Numbered from the stretch's first letter, positions 16,404-26,096 are shown. The stretch is DNA of 64,000 bases from Deltaproteobacteria bacterium (GCA_020444165.1 JAHLLK010000004.1:1-64000); one strand, 5' to 3'. Program-made: numbers and translations. Notes: generated from the sequence alone by a model not told the origin.

Positions 16404-19400
16404 TTATTCGGCCGCGTCGGGCGGGGGCGGAGCGCCGCCGGCCGCCTGGCCCTGGCGTTCGGCCAGCCAGCGCTCTTTCATCTTGATCACCGGCCCCCAC
16501 ACCGAGAGCTGATCCAGGTAGGAGTAGATCACCGGCAGCACCAGCAGGGTGAGGCCGGTGGAGGAGATCATGCCGCCGGCAATGGCCACGGCCATGGGCT
16601 GGCGGCTCTCGCTGCCCGCGCCCAGGCCGATGACCACCGGCAGCACGCCGCCGATGGTGGACACCGCGGTCATGAGGATGGGCCTGAGCCGGGTGGTCCC
16701 GGCCTCCACCAGGGCCTCCTGGAGATCCAGGCCCCGGGCCCGGAGCTGGTTGGTGAAGTCCACCAAGAGAATGCCGTTCTTGGTGGCCAGACCCACCAAG
16801 AGGATCAGGCCGATCATGGAGAACAGGTTGAAGGTGTTGCCCAAAACCAACAGGAGGCCGAAGGCCCCCACAAAGGAGAGGGGCAGGCCCATCATGATGG
16901 ACAGCGGCTGCAAAAAGCTCTCGAACTGGGCGGCCAGCACCATGTAGGTGAGCACGATGGCCAGGGCAAAGGCAAAGACCACGTAACCCAAGGTCTCCTG
17001 GAACGACTCGGCCCCACCGGCAAAGGAGTAGGTGTAGCCGTCGGGCAGGACCTCCTCCACCGCCTTCTCCACCTCGGGCAGGGCCTCGCCCAGCACCTTG
17101 TCCTCCAGGCTGGCGTACACCGTGGCCGAGCGGCTGCGGTCGCGGCGGTTGATCACGCTGGGGCCCACCCCGGTCTCCAAGTGCACGAAGCTGGAGAGGT
17201 CCAGGAGCTGGCCCGCGGAGGAGCGGATGTAGATGCGCTCGATGTCGCCGGGCATGAGCCGCTGGTCCTTGACCAGCCGCACCCGGACCTCGTAGCGCTT
17301 GCCGCCGTCGTTGTACTCGCCCACCTTCACCCCGCCCAACAGGGCGGCCACGGCCGAGGCGATCTCCCGCACGTTGACCCCGGCGTCGGCCGCCCGCTCG
17401 CGGTCGATCTTCACCCGCACCTCGGGCTTGTTCACCTCCAGGTCCCGGGTGATGCCCACGTAGCCCGGCAGGGCCCGCAGCCGCTCCATCATCTCCCGGG
17501 AATACTGGTCCAGCTTGCCGATATTTGGCCCCTGGAGCACCAACTGGATGTCCTCGTTGCGGGCCCCGCCGCCCAGGGGCGAGACGTCGGTCACCGCGGC
17601 CCGGAGGTCGGGGATCTCCTTCAGGGATTTCCGGAGCACCGACTGCACCTGGAGCTGGCTCAGCCGCCGCTGGTCCCAGGTCTTCAGGGTCACCAGGGCG
17701 GTGCCCTTGTTGGCCCCGCCCCAGCCGGTCACCGAGAAGAAATGGTCGATCTCGGGCACCGCCTTGAGGCTGGCCTCCACCTGGCGCATCACCGCGTCGG
17801 TCTTGTCCATGGAGTAGGACAAGGGGGTCTCCACCCGGACCCGGATGCGGCCCTGGTCCTCGGCAGTGATGAACTCCTTGCCCAACAGGCCGAACAGCCA
17901 ACCGCCCACCAAAAGCGCCGCAAAGCCCAGGGCCAACACCGACAGGCGGTGGCCCAGGCACCATACCAGAATCCGCCGGTACAGCCGGGCGGTGCCCTCC
18001 ATGCCCCGGTTGAACAGGTTGAACAGGCCGCTGCGGGCTTGGTGCACCGTGAGGAAGCGGGCCGAAAGCATGGGCACCACGGTGAGCGCCACCAGGGTGG
18101 AGCAGGTGACCGAAAAGGCCAGGGTCACCGCGAACTCGAAGAAGAAGCGCCCCACCATGCCGCCCATGAAGGCCACGGGCAGAAACACCCCGGCCAGGGC
18201 CAGGGTGGTGGCCACCACCGCGAAGGCCACCTCGTTGGAGCCGTCATAGGCCGCGGCAAAGGGCCCCTTGCCCAGCTCGCTCCGGTGGCGGTAGATGTTC
18301 TCCACCATGACGATGGCGTCGTCGATCACCAAGCCCACCGCGGTGACCAGGGCCAACATGCTCATGTTGTTCATGGTGAAGCCCATCCAATACATGCAGG
18401 CGAAGGTGGCCACGATGCTGGTGGGGATGGTAAGGGCGCTGATAAGGGTGGTGCGGAGGTTCTGCAGGAACAACAGGATCACCAGGGCGGCGATGACCCC
18501 GCCCAACAGAAGCTGAAAGCGCAGCTCGTCAATGGACTGCTCGATGAACACCGTGGTGTCCGTGGCCACCTGCACCTTCATGCCCTCGGGCAGGATGCGC
18601 TGGATCTCCGGCAGCATGGCCCGGACGTCGCGGGCAATGGCCACCTGGTTGGCCCCGGAGCGGGGCGAGATGCCCACCCCCACGGTCTTTTCGCTGCCCT
18701 CGGCCTGGGTGGTGAAGCGGGCCACGCCCATGCTCTCCTCCCGGGCCGCCCGGGCAAAGCCCAGGTCCTTCAGGCGCACCGGCGTGCCGCCCCGGTAGAC
18801 CACGATGAGGTCGTTGAACTGGGCCGGGGTCAGGAACTCGCCCACCGTGCGGATGAGGAACTCCTTGTCCGCGGACTCGATCTTGCCGCCGGGCACCTCC
18901 ACGTGCTGGGCCGTGAGGGCCTGCACCACTTCGTCCACCCCCACCCCGTAGGCGGCCAGGGCCTCGCGCTGCAACCAGAGGTGGATCTCCTTTTTGCGGC
19001 CGCCGCCCACCCGCACCTCGCCCACCCCCAGGATCCGCTGCAGCATGGGGCGCACCTGCTCGTCGGCCACCTTGGTGATCTCCTCGATGGCCTGCTGCCC
19101 GGCCACCGAAAGCCAGATGATGGGCTGGGCGTTCAAGTCCAGCTTGTTGATGTAGGGCGCGTCGGCGTCGTCAGGCAGCTCCCGCTGCTTGACCGAGATC
19201 TTGTCCCGCACCTCCTGGGCGGCCACGTCCACGTCCTTGTCCAGCTCGAACTCGATGGTGATGCGGCTGCGGCCCTGCATGCTCTGGCTGGTGATGTGCT
19301 TGATGCCGCTGACGCTGCTGACCGCGTCCTCCAGCTTGTCGGTGATCTGGTTGTCCACCTCCTCGGGGCGGGCGTTCTCCCACACCGTGGTCACGGTGAT

Positions 19401-19532
19401 CACGGGGTAGTCCACGTCCGGGAACAGGGAGATGCCCAGCCGCTGCAGGCCGATGACCCCGAACACCACCAGCGCGGTGATGAGCATGGTGGCCGCCACG
19501 GGACGGCGGATGGAGAATTCGGGGAGAAACAT
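16404..19532 (-). CDS. RND-family multidrug efflux pump, inner-membrane subunit (HAE1/AcrB type)
   Basis: 1042 residues, the normal length for AcrB/MdtB/MexB-type proton-driven pumps. The N-terminus MFLPEFSIRRPVAATMLI leads into TM1, and the large periplasmic loop follows (FPDVDYPVITVTTVWENA). The TM4 proton-relay motif LVTAVGLVIDDAIVMVENI contains the paired acidic residues. The second half repeats the layout (LLVGLATKNGILLVDFTNQ). It is the last gene of the tetR-tolC-adaptor-pump operon, 3 bp after the adaptor stop. The substrate is unknown. Confidence 0.93.
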   Translation of the reverse strand: MFLPEFSIRRPVAATMLITALVVFGVIGLQRLGISLFPDVDYPVITVTTVWENARPEEVDNQITDKLEDAVSSVSGIKHITSQSMQGRSRITIEFELDKDVDVAAQEVRDKISVKQRELPDDADAPYINKLDLNAQPIIWLSVAGQQAIEEITKVADEQVRPMLQRILGVGEVRVGGGRKKEIHLWLQREALAAYGVGVDEVVQALTAQHVEVPGGKIESADKEFLIRTVGEFLTPAQFNDLIVVYRGGTPVRLKDLGFARAAREESMGVARFTTQAEGSEKTVGVGISPRSGANQVAIARDVRAMLPEIQRILPEGMKVQVATDTTVFIEQSIDELRFQLLLGGVIAALVILLFLQNLRTTLISALTIPTSIVATFACMYWMGFTMNNMSMLALVTAVGLVIDDAIVMVENIYRHRSELGKGPFAAAYDGSNEVAFAVVATTLALAGVFLPVAFMGGMVGRFFFEFAVTLAFSVTCSTLVALTVVPMLSARFLTVHQARSGLFNLFNRGMEGTARLYRRILVWCLGHRLSVLALGFAALLVGGWLFGLLGKEFITAEDQGRIRVRVETPLSYSMDKTDAVMRQVEASLKAVPEIDHFFSVTGWGGANKGTALVTLKTWDQRRLSQLQVQSVLRKSLKEIPDLRAAVTDVSPLGGGARNEDIQLVLQGPNIGKLDQYSREMMERLRALPGYVGITRDLEVNKPEVRVKIDRERAADAGVNVREIASAVAALLGGVKVGEYNDGGKRYEVRVRLVKDQRLMPGDIERIYIRSSAGQLLDLSSFVHLETGVGPSVINRRDRSRSATVYASLEDKVLGEALPEVEKAVEEVLPDGYTYSFAGGAESFQETLGYVVFAFALAIVLTYMVLAAQFESFLQPLSIMMGLPLSFVGAFGLLLVLGNTFNLFSMIGLILLVGLATKNGILLVDFTNQLRARGLDLQEALVEAGTTRLRPILMTAVSTIGGVLPVVIGLGAGSESRQPMAVAIAGGMISSTGLTLLVLPVIYSYLDQLSVWGPVIKMKERWLAERQGQAAGGAPPPPDAAE

Positions 19533-19535
19533 GGC

Positions 19536-20702
19536 CTAGCTCGCCTTTCCGGCCGGCGCGGCCGGGGCGGGAGACGTGGTTGGGGTGGCCGTGGGGCTGG
19601 TCTTGACGGACACCTTCTGGCCGTCCTTGGCCGCGAACTTGCCCTGGCGGACCACCTGGCTCCCCGGGGGAAGGGGCGGGGCCAGCACCTCGGCCCAGCC
19701 GGTGGTCACCCAGCCCAGCTTGATCGGCACCTTGTGCGCCACCCCCCCGGTCACGGTGTAGAGGAAGGCCTCGTCCTCGGTCTGGATGATGCTGTCCCAG
19801 GGCACGGTGGCCGCGTCGGGGTGCACCTCGGTCACCAGCTCCACCCGGGCGAACATGCCGGGGTTGAGCCGCCTTTGGGGGTTGGCCACCCGGGCCTTTA
19901 CCTGGAAGGTGCGGGTGCTGGTGTCCACCAGGGGGGCAATGAAGAAGATCTGGCCTTCAAGGGCCTTTTCCCCCTCGGAAGCCACCCGCACCTTGACCGT
20001 CTGGCCCAGGGAGAGCCGCGACTTGTAGCGCTCCGGCACCTGGAAGGAGAGCTCCAGGGGATCCAGGTCCACCACGGTGACCACCGGATCGCCGGCTTTG
20101 AGGTAGTCCCCCACCGAGATGGTCTTGGCCCCCACCACCCCGGCGAAGGGCGCCCGGATCTCGGTGTCGGCCAAAAGCTCCTGCTGCCGGCTCAACTCAG
20201 CCCGGGCCTGGGTCACGGCCAGCTCGGCCTCCTTGATGCCGGTTTCCAGCTCGTCGAACTTGAGCTGGGACACCAATTTTTCCTTCACCAGGGGCCGGTT
20301 GCGCTCCAGGGTGCGCTTCTGGTTGGCCAGCCGCACCTCCAACTGGTTGATCTGGGCCTCCAGGCGGTGGATCTCCGAGGTGATCGTTTCGCCGTCCAGC
20401 TTGACCAACAGCTCGCCCGCCTTGACGTCACCGCCCTGGGTAAAGGCGATGCTATCCACGCTGGCGGCCAGCTCGGCCCGCAGCGTGACCTGGTCGCTGG
20501 ATTGCAGGGTGCCCACCCGCTCCAGGAGGTATTCCACCCGCCGGGGCACCACTTCCCCCACGGTAACCGGGGTGTCCGGCGGCGCCACGGCGGCCGGCTG
20601 GTCGCCCGCGGAGCCGCAGCCCCCGCCGGCCAAAACGGCCAGACCGGCCCAAAGCGCCACCAAACCCAGAGCCTTGCTCGCGAAGCGGGATAGGGCAGGC
20701 AT
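19536..20702 (-). CDS. RND efflux periplasmic adaptor (membrane fusion protein)
   Basis: 388 residues. It has a hydrophobic N-terminus ending near AGGGCGS, which may be a lipobox, then the adaptor layout: a beta-barrel/lipoyl half (LRAELAASVDSIAFTQGGDVKAGELLVKLD), a helical hairpin (QINQLEVRLANQKRTLERN), the second lipoyl half (RAPFAGVVGAKTISVGDYL) and membrane-proximal domains. It bridges the RND pump and the TolC channel in the periplasm. The tail is Thr/Pro/Ala-rich. Its ATG overlaps the stop of the tolC-like gene (TGATG), supporting coupled translation. Confidence 0.92.
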   Translation of the reverse strand: MPALSRFASKALGLVALWAGLAVLAGGGCGSAGDQPAAVAPPDTPVTVGEVVPRRVEYLLERVGTLQSSDQVTLRAELAASVDSIAFTQGGDVKAGELLVKLDGETITSEIHRLEAQINQLEVRLANQKRTLERNRPLVKEKLVSQLKFDELETGIKEAELAVTQARAELSRQQELLADTEIRAPFAGVVGAKTISVGDYLKAGDPVVTVVDLDPLELSFQVPERYKSRLSLGQTVKVRVASEGEKALEGQIFFIAPLVDTSTRTFQVKARVANPQRRLNPGMFARVELVTEVHPDAATVPWDSIIQTEDEAFLYTVTGGVAHKVPIKLGWVTTGWAEVLAPPLPPGSQVVRQGKFAAKDGQKVSVKTSPTATPTTSPAPAAPAGKAS

Positions 20703-22315
20703 CAGTTTTTTTCCTCCTGGGTTTTCATTTGAATATCGAAACGGGCCAGATTGGTCCCCATGCCCCGGTAGAGCGCGGCCAGGCCCTTGTTGTAGTCGGT
20801 GAGGGCCGCCACCTTGCGGATGCGCGCCTCGATGAGCTTGTCCTGGAAGTCCAGGATGCGGAAGGTGTCGGAAAGCCCCTCGGCCAGTTGCTTCAGCTCC
20901 TGGGTCAGGGTGATCTGGGCCAGGTCCTCGAAGCGCTGGGCCACGGCCACCCGCTGCAAGCCCCGGCGGATGCTCACCAGGGCGTTGTCGATCTCGGTGA
21001 TGATGGCCCCTTCCAGGCGCTTGACCCGGTAGATGGCCCGGCGCTTCTCCAGGGCGGCCTGGTTCTCCCGGGCCCGGGCCGAGCGGTTGCCCAGGGGGTA
21101 GGTGACCCGAAGCCCCAGGTACCAGCCATAGCCGTCGCCGTCCGCCAGGCTGTTATAGGATTGGCCGTAGTCGCCGTCATAGGGGCTGGACCACGGCCCG
21201 TCGTCGTAGGTGTCGCTCCGCGCAGTGCCCGAGAGCCCGTTCACCGCGAGGCTGCTCTCCAGGTCCAGGCGGGGCAGGGTCTGGTTGGTCTGGTAGTCCA
21301 GGCGGAGCTGGCGGTTCTCCACCTCCAGCTTGCTGAGCCGCAGATCCGAACGGTTGGTCAGGGCGGTGGACAGGGAGTGCTCGCGGTCAGGCACCTGTTG
21401 CTGCAACCATTTCTGGGGCACGGCCTGGGTGCGGAGCACTTGGCCGTACAGGGCATCGCCGGGGCGGACCTCCAGGAGGTCGGCCAGGCGGTTGGAAGCA
21501 GTCTCCACCAGCTGGCGGGCCAGCACGATCAGCTCGTCTCGCTGGGCCACCGCGGTTTCGGCTTCCTGCACCTCGGTGATGGGCACCACCCCACTCTTGA
21601 ACTTCTCCTGGTTGCCCCGGAGAAGCTCCTCGGCCTGGGCCCGGGACTCGATGCGGTGCTTCAACACCGCCTCGGCCGCGGCCAGGTCGTAGTAGGCCAG
21701 CTCGATGGATAGAAGCGTCCGCTCCATTTGGTCTGTAAAGCCCAGGCGGGCCTGGGCGAACTGGTTCTGGGAGATGGTCAGGTCGGTGGTGTTCACCGTG
21801 CGCCCGAAATCCCGCAAAAGGGGTTGGGTGAGGTCCAGGACCAGGGCATTGCGGTAATAGGGGTTCAGCCCCACCGAGGTGGAGTTGGTAGCCACCCCCC
21901 GGGTGAGAAAGCCCAGGCGGGACTCCAGGCCGGTGGCCGCGAACTTCTTGCTTAGGCCGGCCCCGGCCTCGCTGGCGTCCAGGGTCTCCACCCCGCCGGG
22001 CGCGCTGAACAGAGGGCTGGCGTCCCGGTTCTGGCTGGTGAAGCTGTAGGCGTCCAGGGCCGGGTCGAACACGGCCTCCTGCACCAGCACCCCCTCCTGG
22101 CTGTAGGGGATGTTCACCTCTTCCATCTTGAGGTTCAGGTTGGCCTCGAGGCCCTTTTGCAGGGCCTGGCGCAGGGTCAAGACCGGGCCAAAAGGCAGGC
22201 CTTCCGGCTCGGGGACCGGCTCGGCGGCCCCGGCAGGCCCCGCCGCGGCCACCACGAGAAGGAAAACCCCCAGGGCGGCCAGCCCCAGGCCGGGCAAGCT
22301 CCAATGATGTTTCAC
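20702..22315 (-). CDS. TolC-family outer-membrane efflux channel
   Basis: 537 residues. A signal peptide (LAALGVFLLVVAAAGPAGAAEP) precedes two TolC repeats rich in long amphipathic helices. The first holds VLTLRQALQKGLEANLNLKMEE and the second begins at RSDLRLSKLEVENRQLRL. It provides the outer-membrane and periplasmic tunnel for the RND pump encoded downstream. Its start codon overlaps the tetR stop (ATGA), placing all four genes in one transcriptional and translational unit. Confidence 0.9.
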   Translation of the reverse strand: MKHHWSLPGLGLAALGVFLLVVAAAGPAGAAEPVPEPEGLPFGPVLTLRQALQKGLEANLNLKMEEVNIPYSQEGVLVQEAVFDPALDAYSFTSQNRDASPLFSAPGGVETLDASEAGAGLSKKFAATGLESRLGFLTRGVATNSTSVGLNPYYRNALVLDLTQPLLRDFGRTVNTTDLTISQNQFAQARLGFTDQMERTLLSIELAYYDLAAAEAVLKHRIESRAQAEELLRGNQEKFKSGVVPITEVQEAETAVAQRDELIVLARQLVETASNRLADLLEVRPGDALYGQVLRTQAVPQKWLQQQVPDREHSLSTALTNRSDLRLSKLEVENRQLRLDYQTNQTLPRLDLESSLAVNGLSGTARSDTYDDGPWSSPYDGDYGQSYNSLADGDGYGWYLGLRVTYPLGNRSARARENQAALEKRRAIYRVKRLEGAIITEIDNALVSIRRGLQRVAVAQRFEDLAQITLTQELKQLAEGLSDTFRILDFQDKLIEARIRKVAALTDYNKGLAALYRGMGTNLARFDIQMKTQEEKN

Positions 22316-22896
22316 GATGTTTCCCCTTGCAAGGCGCGGCGGCAGAACCGCACCACGGCCTCGGACATATCCGGGGTTTGGGAAAGCCCCAAGAGTTTCA
22401 CCTTGGTCACCCCCGCCACCAGTCCCCGGAGCAGAAAGATGGTTTCCTCGGGCTCCAGGTGGGAGTTCACCGAGCCGTCGGCCTGGCCGCGCACCACCGC
22501 GGCCCGCAGCAACTGGTTCAGCTCCTCCAGGCGGCCGCGGAAGCCGTCATTGTGCGGGGACTCGCCCAAAGTTATGCTGGAAGGCAGGTCCCGCACCAAC
22601 ACCCGGTTTTCCGCCGGCCTCTGCTCCAAGAGCCGGAAGTGTTCGGTCAGGTAGTTCTCCAGGGCCGCCATGCCCGTGGGAGCCTGCTCCATGACTCCGC
22701 GGAGATCTTCCAGGTAACTATCCATCATTTCATGGAAAATCGCCGCCAGAATCCCTTCCTTGGTCTGGAAGTGATAAAAGACCGTACCTTCGGAGACCTC
22801 GGCCCGCAGGGCCACTTCGTGGGTGCTGGTGGCGTGGTAGCCCTTTTCCGCGAAAAGCTGGATGGCCGCGGTTTTTATGGCTTCCCTGCGATCCAT
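22312..22896 (-). CDS. TetR/AcrR-family transcriptional repressor of the RND operon
   Basis: 194 residues. The N-terminal HTH is canonical for TetR: MDRREAIKTAAIQLFAEKGYHATSTHEVALRAEVSEGTVFYHF is the recognisable block (helices about residues 5-48). The C-terminal part is the helical ligand-binding and dimerisation domain. I chose the ATG at 22896 because of the upstream AGGAGA site and because the TetR fold begins exactly there. It is the first gene of the efflux operon, and a palindrome overlaps the promoter, so it very likely represses its own operon and is released by an effluxed compound. Confidence 0.9.
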   Translation of the reverse strand: MDRREAIKTAAIQLFAEKGYHATSTHEVALRAEVSEGTVFYHFQTKEGILAAIFHEMMDSYLEDLRGVMEQAPTGMAALENYLTEHFRLLEQRPAENRVLVRDLPSSITLGESPHNDGFRGRLEELNQLLRAAVVRGQADGSVNSHLEPEETIFLLRGLVAGVTKVKLLGLSQTPDMSEAVVRFCRRALQGETS

Positions 22897-23036
22897 ATTT
22901 CTCCTGCGGACCGGGGCGGGCTGGCCGCCCGGGGGCCGGCGAAAATCAGGCCCGGGAGCTCCGCCGAGGGGATGGAGCCGCCGGGCCGCGTGCAGGCGCC
23001 CGGGGCGGAACGCACCGGGCCACGCTCTTGACTGAG

Positions 23037-23074
23037 TAATCACTTGATTATCTTCGCGTCAGAAGCATTGTCAA
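23037..23074 (-). promoter_or_regulatory. promoter and TetR-type operator of the RND operon
   Basis: On the minus strand TTGACA (23069-23074) and GATAAT (23047-23052) are separated by 16 bp, a strong sigma70 promoter. A perfect 14-bp palindrome, TAATCAAGTGATTA (23037-23050), overlaps the -10 and the start point, which is the expected place for a TetR-family operator. Confidence 0.7.
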
Positions 23075-23142
23075 GTACGACGTGACCCTGGCATACTTTT
23101 CCCCGCGGCGGCGCCCCTGCCGGCCGCCCTGGGAGGTTTGTC

Positions 23143-25815
23143 ATGTACTCCGGCAGAGAGGCTCGTTCCGGGCTCACTCCCCAGCGGGAGAAGTGGCTGG
23201 TGGTCCTCTGCCTGCTCCTGGCCGCCGGTAGCCGGGCCCTGTATTTCTCCGCCCCGGCCATGGACTCGGACCAGGCCATGGTGGGGCTCATGGCCCAGCA
23301 CATGCTGCGGGGTGATTTCACCGCCTTCTGGTGGACCACTTTTTACGGCGGCACCTTCGAGTCCTTTCTCACCGCCCCCATTTTTTGGCTGCTGGGCATC
23401 AGCCGCCAGACCCTGATCCTGGCCCCGGTGCTCTTGTCCCTGGCCTTCCTCCTGGGGCTCTACTGCACCGCCCGGGAGATAGGCGGCCGGCGGCTGGCCC
23501 TGGTGGCCCTGTTCCTGGCCGCCCTGGGGCCTTTCCACCTCACCTGGAGCTCAGTCCTGGCCCGGGGCATCTACATGACCATGCTGGCCTGCGGCTCCTG
23601 GCTTTTGTGGCTCACCCTGGCCCTGCTGCGGGACCGTTTCTCGCCCTCCCGCCGGACCTGGGCCATGGTGGCCTGGGGCCTGTTGGCCGGGTTGGCCTTC
23701 TGGACCCACCCCCTGGCCGTGTGCTACTTGGGGCCCGCGGGGCTGTTGCTGTGGCGCCGGGACCCTCGCCTGCCCCTCCGGGGACGCTTTTGGCTCCTCT
23801 GCCTGGCCTTTGGGTTGGGCAGTCTGCCGTTTTGGGTCTACCAACTGAACCACGACTGGGCCACCTTCCGTTTCATGGCCTCGCCCCAGCAGAAAGAGAC
23901 CCTGGCGGCCACCCTGCACAACCTGGGGTACTGGGTGCTGCCGGTGGTGCTGGGCGTCAAGGGCTACTTCACCCAGGAGTGGCTGGTCATGGTGCTGGCC
24001 CCGGTCAGCCTGGGGGTGGAGGTGATAGCCGTGGTCTGGTCCCTGGGCCATGGCGGCCGGAACCTCTGGCGCCGGCTGGTCCACGGCGACCAGGGCGACG
24101 GCTCGGAGCTGCTCTTCCTGGTGACGCTCACCCTTTGCGGGCTGTGTCTGGCGGCCCGCTGGCCCATGGTGGGGCTGATCCGCTATTTGCTGCCCCTCTA
24201 TCTGGTCCTGCCCATCCTCCTGGCCCAGGCCTTCTGGGCCGCCCAGGCCTGGGAAAGCACCCGGGTGCCGGCCCGGGCCGGGCTCTTGGCTTTGGGGCTG
24301 TTGTTCGTCCTGGGGGTGGTGCGCATGTCGCCCCTCATGAACCAGCCCGTGGTGGAGCAGTACACCTGGGAAACCCGGGAGGCCCGGGCCTTGTGCCAGA
24401 CCATGCAGGCCCACCACACTCCCAACGCCTACGTCATGACCTTTGGCGAGTCCTTCCGCCTCACCTTTGACAGCGGGGAGCGCTGCCGCTTCCCCCTGGC
24501 CTACGTGGCCGGGCAGCGCTGGCCTTACCTCACCGACACCCTCCGGGCGCCGCAGGCCCCCGGCCTGTACCTGGACCCCAACTACATGGAGATCATGGCC
24601 GACAACCTGCCGGCCATGGGCGCCACCTTCCGGCAATTCAACGTGGGCTTCTGCCTGGCGACCAACCTCAACCCGCCTCCCACCCGGCCCGTGGCCCTGG
24701 CCGGCCAGGATTTCCGGGCTGTGTCCCCGGACCGGAGTTGCCTGGCCGCCGCGGCGGTGGACGGCAACGCCGGCACCTTCTGGACCCCGGGCAAGAGCCA
24801 AGAGCCCGGGCAGTTCCTCCTTTTGGACCTGGGGAAGAAGCGGGAGCAGGTCTGCCAGCTCCTGGTCTTTTGCGGGGATTTCAGCGCCCTGCCCCAAACT
24901 GTCGAGCTGTGGGGCGATCCCGGGAACGGGACCTGGGAGCTTTTGGGCACCCAGCACGCCCTGCCGGCGGCCTGGGTGTGGGAGGCCGGCCGCCTGGTCC
25001 CCCAACCGCTGGCCCCTTGGCTGGAGTTCCGCTTCTCCCCCCAGCCGCTCTCCCGCCTGAAGCTGGTGCAGACCGCCACCAGCCAACGGCCCTGGCGGGT
25101 GGTGGAGTTGGTGGTGGGGGTGGGCGGCGGAGAGAGCGAGGACCCCCGCCAGGCGGCCGCCTGGCTGGCCCAGGAGATCCCGGGCCGCACGGCCGTGTGG
25201 TGCCCCCCGGGGCTGGACGCCTGGCTGCCCCCCCGGCTCCAGTTCCAGCTACCCTGGCAAAACGGGGGCAACCCCTGGCATGGGGTGTTGGATCACCGGC
25301 TCTTGGTGGACGCCGCCGAGGTGCGGCATTTGGTGGTGCCGGCCGGGCTCACCGCCCCGGCGCTGCGGGCCCTGGGCCGGGCCGGCTGGCGCGCCGCCAC
25401 CCAGACCCGCTTTGGCTACACCCTGTTGACCGCCCAGCGGAACCCGGAGCCCCCGGGAACCCTGGTGGCCGAAGACTTGCGGCCCCGGCAGGAGGGCGAA
25501 GCTTTGGTATGGGATCTGGGGGGAGAACGGCGCTGCAGCCGGGCCTCCCTGACCAACCCGGATCTTTTTGCCTGGAGCCCCGAGGCCTACAGCCTGGAGT
25601 ATCAGGTGGGAGACGGCCCCTGGCAACCCCTGGCCTTCCGGGTCAGCACCTCCTCCGGGCTGTACTGGGCCGGCATGCTGCCCTTGGCCGGGCCGGACCG
25701 CACGGTGCGGCTGGATTTCCGCCCGGTGACGGCCGCGCGTCTCCGGCTCCGGGGAGAGTTCCCCTGCCGCCGCCTGCCGGCCGGATTGGTTATGGATTTG
25801 TGGCTGCGGGACTAA
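23143..25815 (+). CDS. membrane glycosyltransferase (GT-C/ArnT-PMT-like) with C-terminal discoidin-like domains
   Basis: 890 residues. The N-terminal ~430 residues contain about ten or more hydrophobic helices with the GT-C style acidic motif in the first loop (FSAPAMDSDQAMVGLMAQHML), as in dolichyl/undecaprenyl-phosphate-sugar mannosyl- or arabinosyl-transferases. The C-terminal half is soluble. A segment near 540-650 (AAAVDGNAGTFWTPG ... GQFLLLDLG) resembles a discoidin/F5-8C carbohydrate-binding fold, and a second such segment lies near 790-885. A GGGAGG site lies upstream. It stands alone and is divergent from the RND operon. The acceptor and sugar donor are unknown. Confidence 0.7.
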   Translation: MYSGREARSGLTPQREKWLVVLCLLLAAGSRALYFSAPAMDSDQAMVGLMAQHMLRGDFTAFWWTTFYGGTFESFLTAPIFWLLGISRQTLILAPVLLSLAFLLGLYCTAREIGGRRLALVALFLAALGPFHLTWSSVLARGIYMTMLACGSWLLWLTLALLRDRFSPSRRTWAMVAWGLLAGLAFWTHPLAVCYLGPAGLLLWRRDPRLPLRGRFWLLCLAFGLGSLPFWVYQLNHDWATFRFMASPQQKETLAATLHNLGYWVLPVVLGVKGYFTQEWLVMVLAPVSLGVEVIAVVWSLGHGGRNLWRRLVHGDQGDGSELLFLVTLTLCGLCLAARWPMVGLIRYLLPLYLVLPILLAQAFWAAQAWESTRVPARAGLLALGLLFVLGVVRMSPLMNQPVVEQYTWETREARALCQTMQAHHTPNAYVMTFGESFRLTFDSGERCRFPLAYVAGQRWPYLTDTLRAPQAPGLYLDPNYMEIMADNLPAMGATFRQFNVGFCLATNLNPPPTRPVALAGQDFRAVSPDRSCLAAAAVDGNAGTFWTPGKSQEPGQFLLLDLGKKREQVCQLLVFCGDFSALPQTVELWGDPGNGTWELLGTQHALPAAWVWEAGRLVPQPLAPWLEFRFSPQPLSRLKLVQTATSQRPWRVVELVVGVGGGESEDPRQAAAWLAQEIPGRTAVWCPPGLDAWLPPRLQFQLPWQNGGNPWHGVLDHRLLVDAAEVRHLVVPAGLTAPALRALGRAGWRAATQTRFGYTLLTAQRNPEPPGTLVAEDLRPRQEGEALVWDLGGERRCSRASLTNPDLFAWSPEAYSLEYQVGDGPWQPLAFRVSTSSGLYWAGMLPLAGPDRTVRLDFRPVTAARLRLRGEFPCRRLPAGLVMDLWLRD

Positions 25816-25930
25816 TTTCATGGAGACCGGGGGCATCTGGCTGTGCCGGTCCGGTGCGAAAGGTCATCTGAACAACCAGCCCGTACAAAGCATCGTCCCC
25901 AAGCCCCCGCCCCTCATGAAATATCTGAGC
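25814..25930 (+). repeat. interspersed repeat R3, short copy
   Basis: Starts at the stop codon with ATTTCATG and ends with CATGAAATATCTGAGC, so the ends are inverted. Inside is GGCATCTGGCTGTGCCGGTCC, shared with the R3 copy at 60151-60397 apart from its first bases. The central CGTAGC/GCTACG hairpin of the long copy is missing, so this looks like an internally deleted version. Confidence 0.65.
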
Positions 25931-25943
25931 CTAGACCACCAGG

Positions 25944-26000
25944 CTGGTTATGGATTCACCTCAAGCAGGCGAAGCCAGCTTGAGGTGAATCCATAACCAG
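25944..26000. repeat. perfect 23-bp inverted repeat
   Basis: The 23-nt arm at 25944-25966 is the exact reverse complement of 25978-26000, around an 11-nt loop (AGGCGAAGCCA). It lies between convergent genes and is followed by the T-run of repeat R1, so it could act as a terminator for the glycosyltransferase. Confidence 0.8.
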
Positions 26001-26002
26001 CT

Positions 26003-26093
26003 AAAGTTTTTTGGGGGAGGGGGGTGTGGGGGGAGGGGTCCTTTTTTTCAAAAAAGGACCCCTCCCCCCACCTCTTCCCATTTCCCCCCCAAA
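26003..26093 (+). repeat. interspersed repeat R1, copy 2
   Basis: AAAGTTTTTTGGGGG, then a G-run, then a virtually perfect stem of about 22 bp (GTGGGGGGAGGGGTCC / GGACCCCTCCCCCCAC extended by T/A runs), then CTCTTCCCATTTCCCC. It ends 3 bp before the stop codon of the convergent secreted-protein gene, as copy 1 does for metF. Confidence 0.8.
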
Positions 26094-26096
26094 TCC

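Noticed and set aside
17181..20693. Very long open frame on the plus strand opposite the RND pump
   Set aside because: It is histidine/glutamine-rich antisense translation of the pump and adaptor genes, a typical artefact of G+C-rich DNA.
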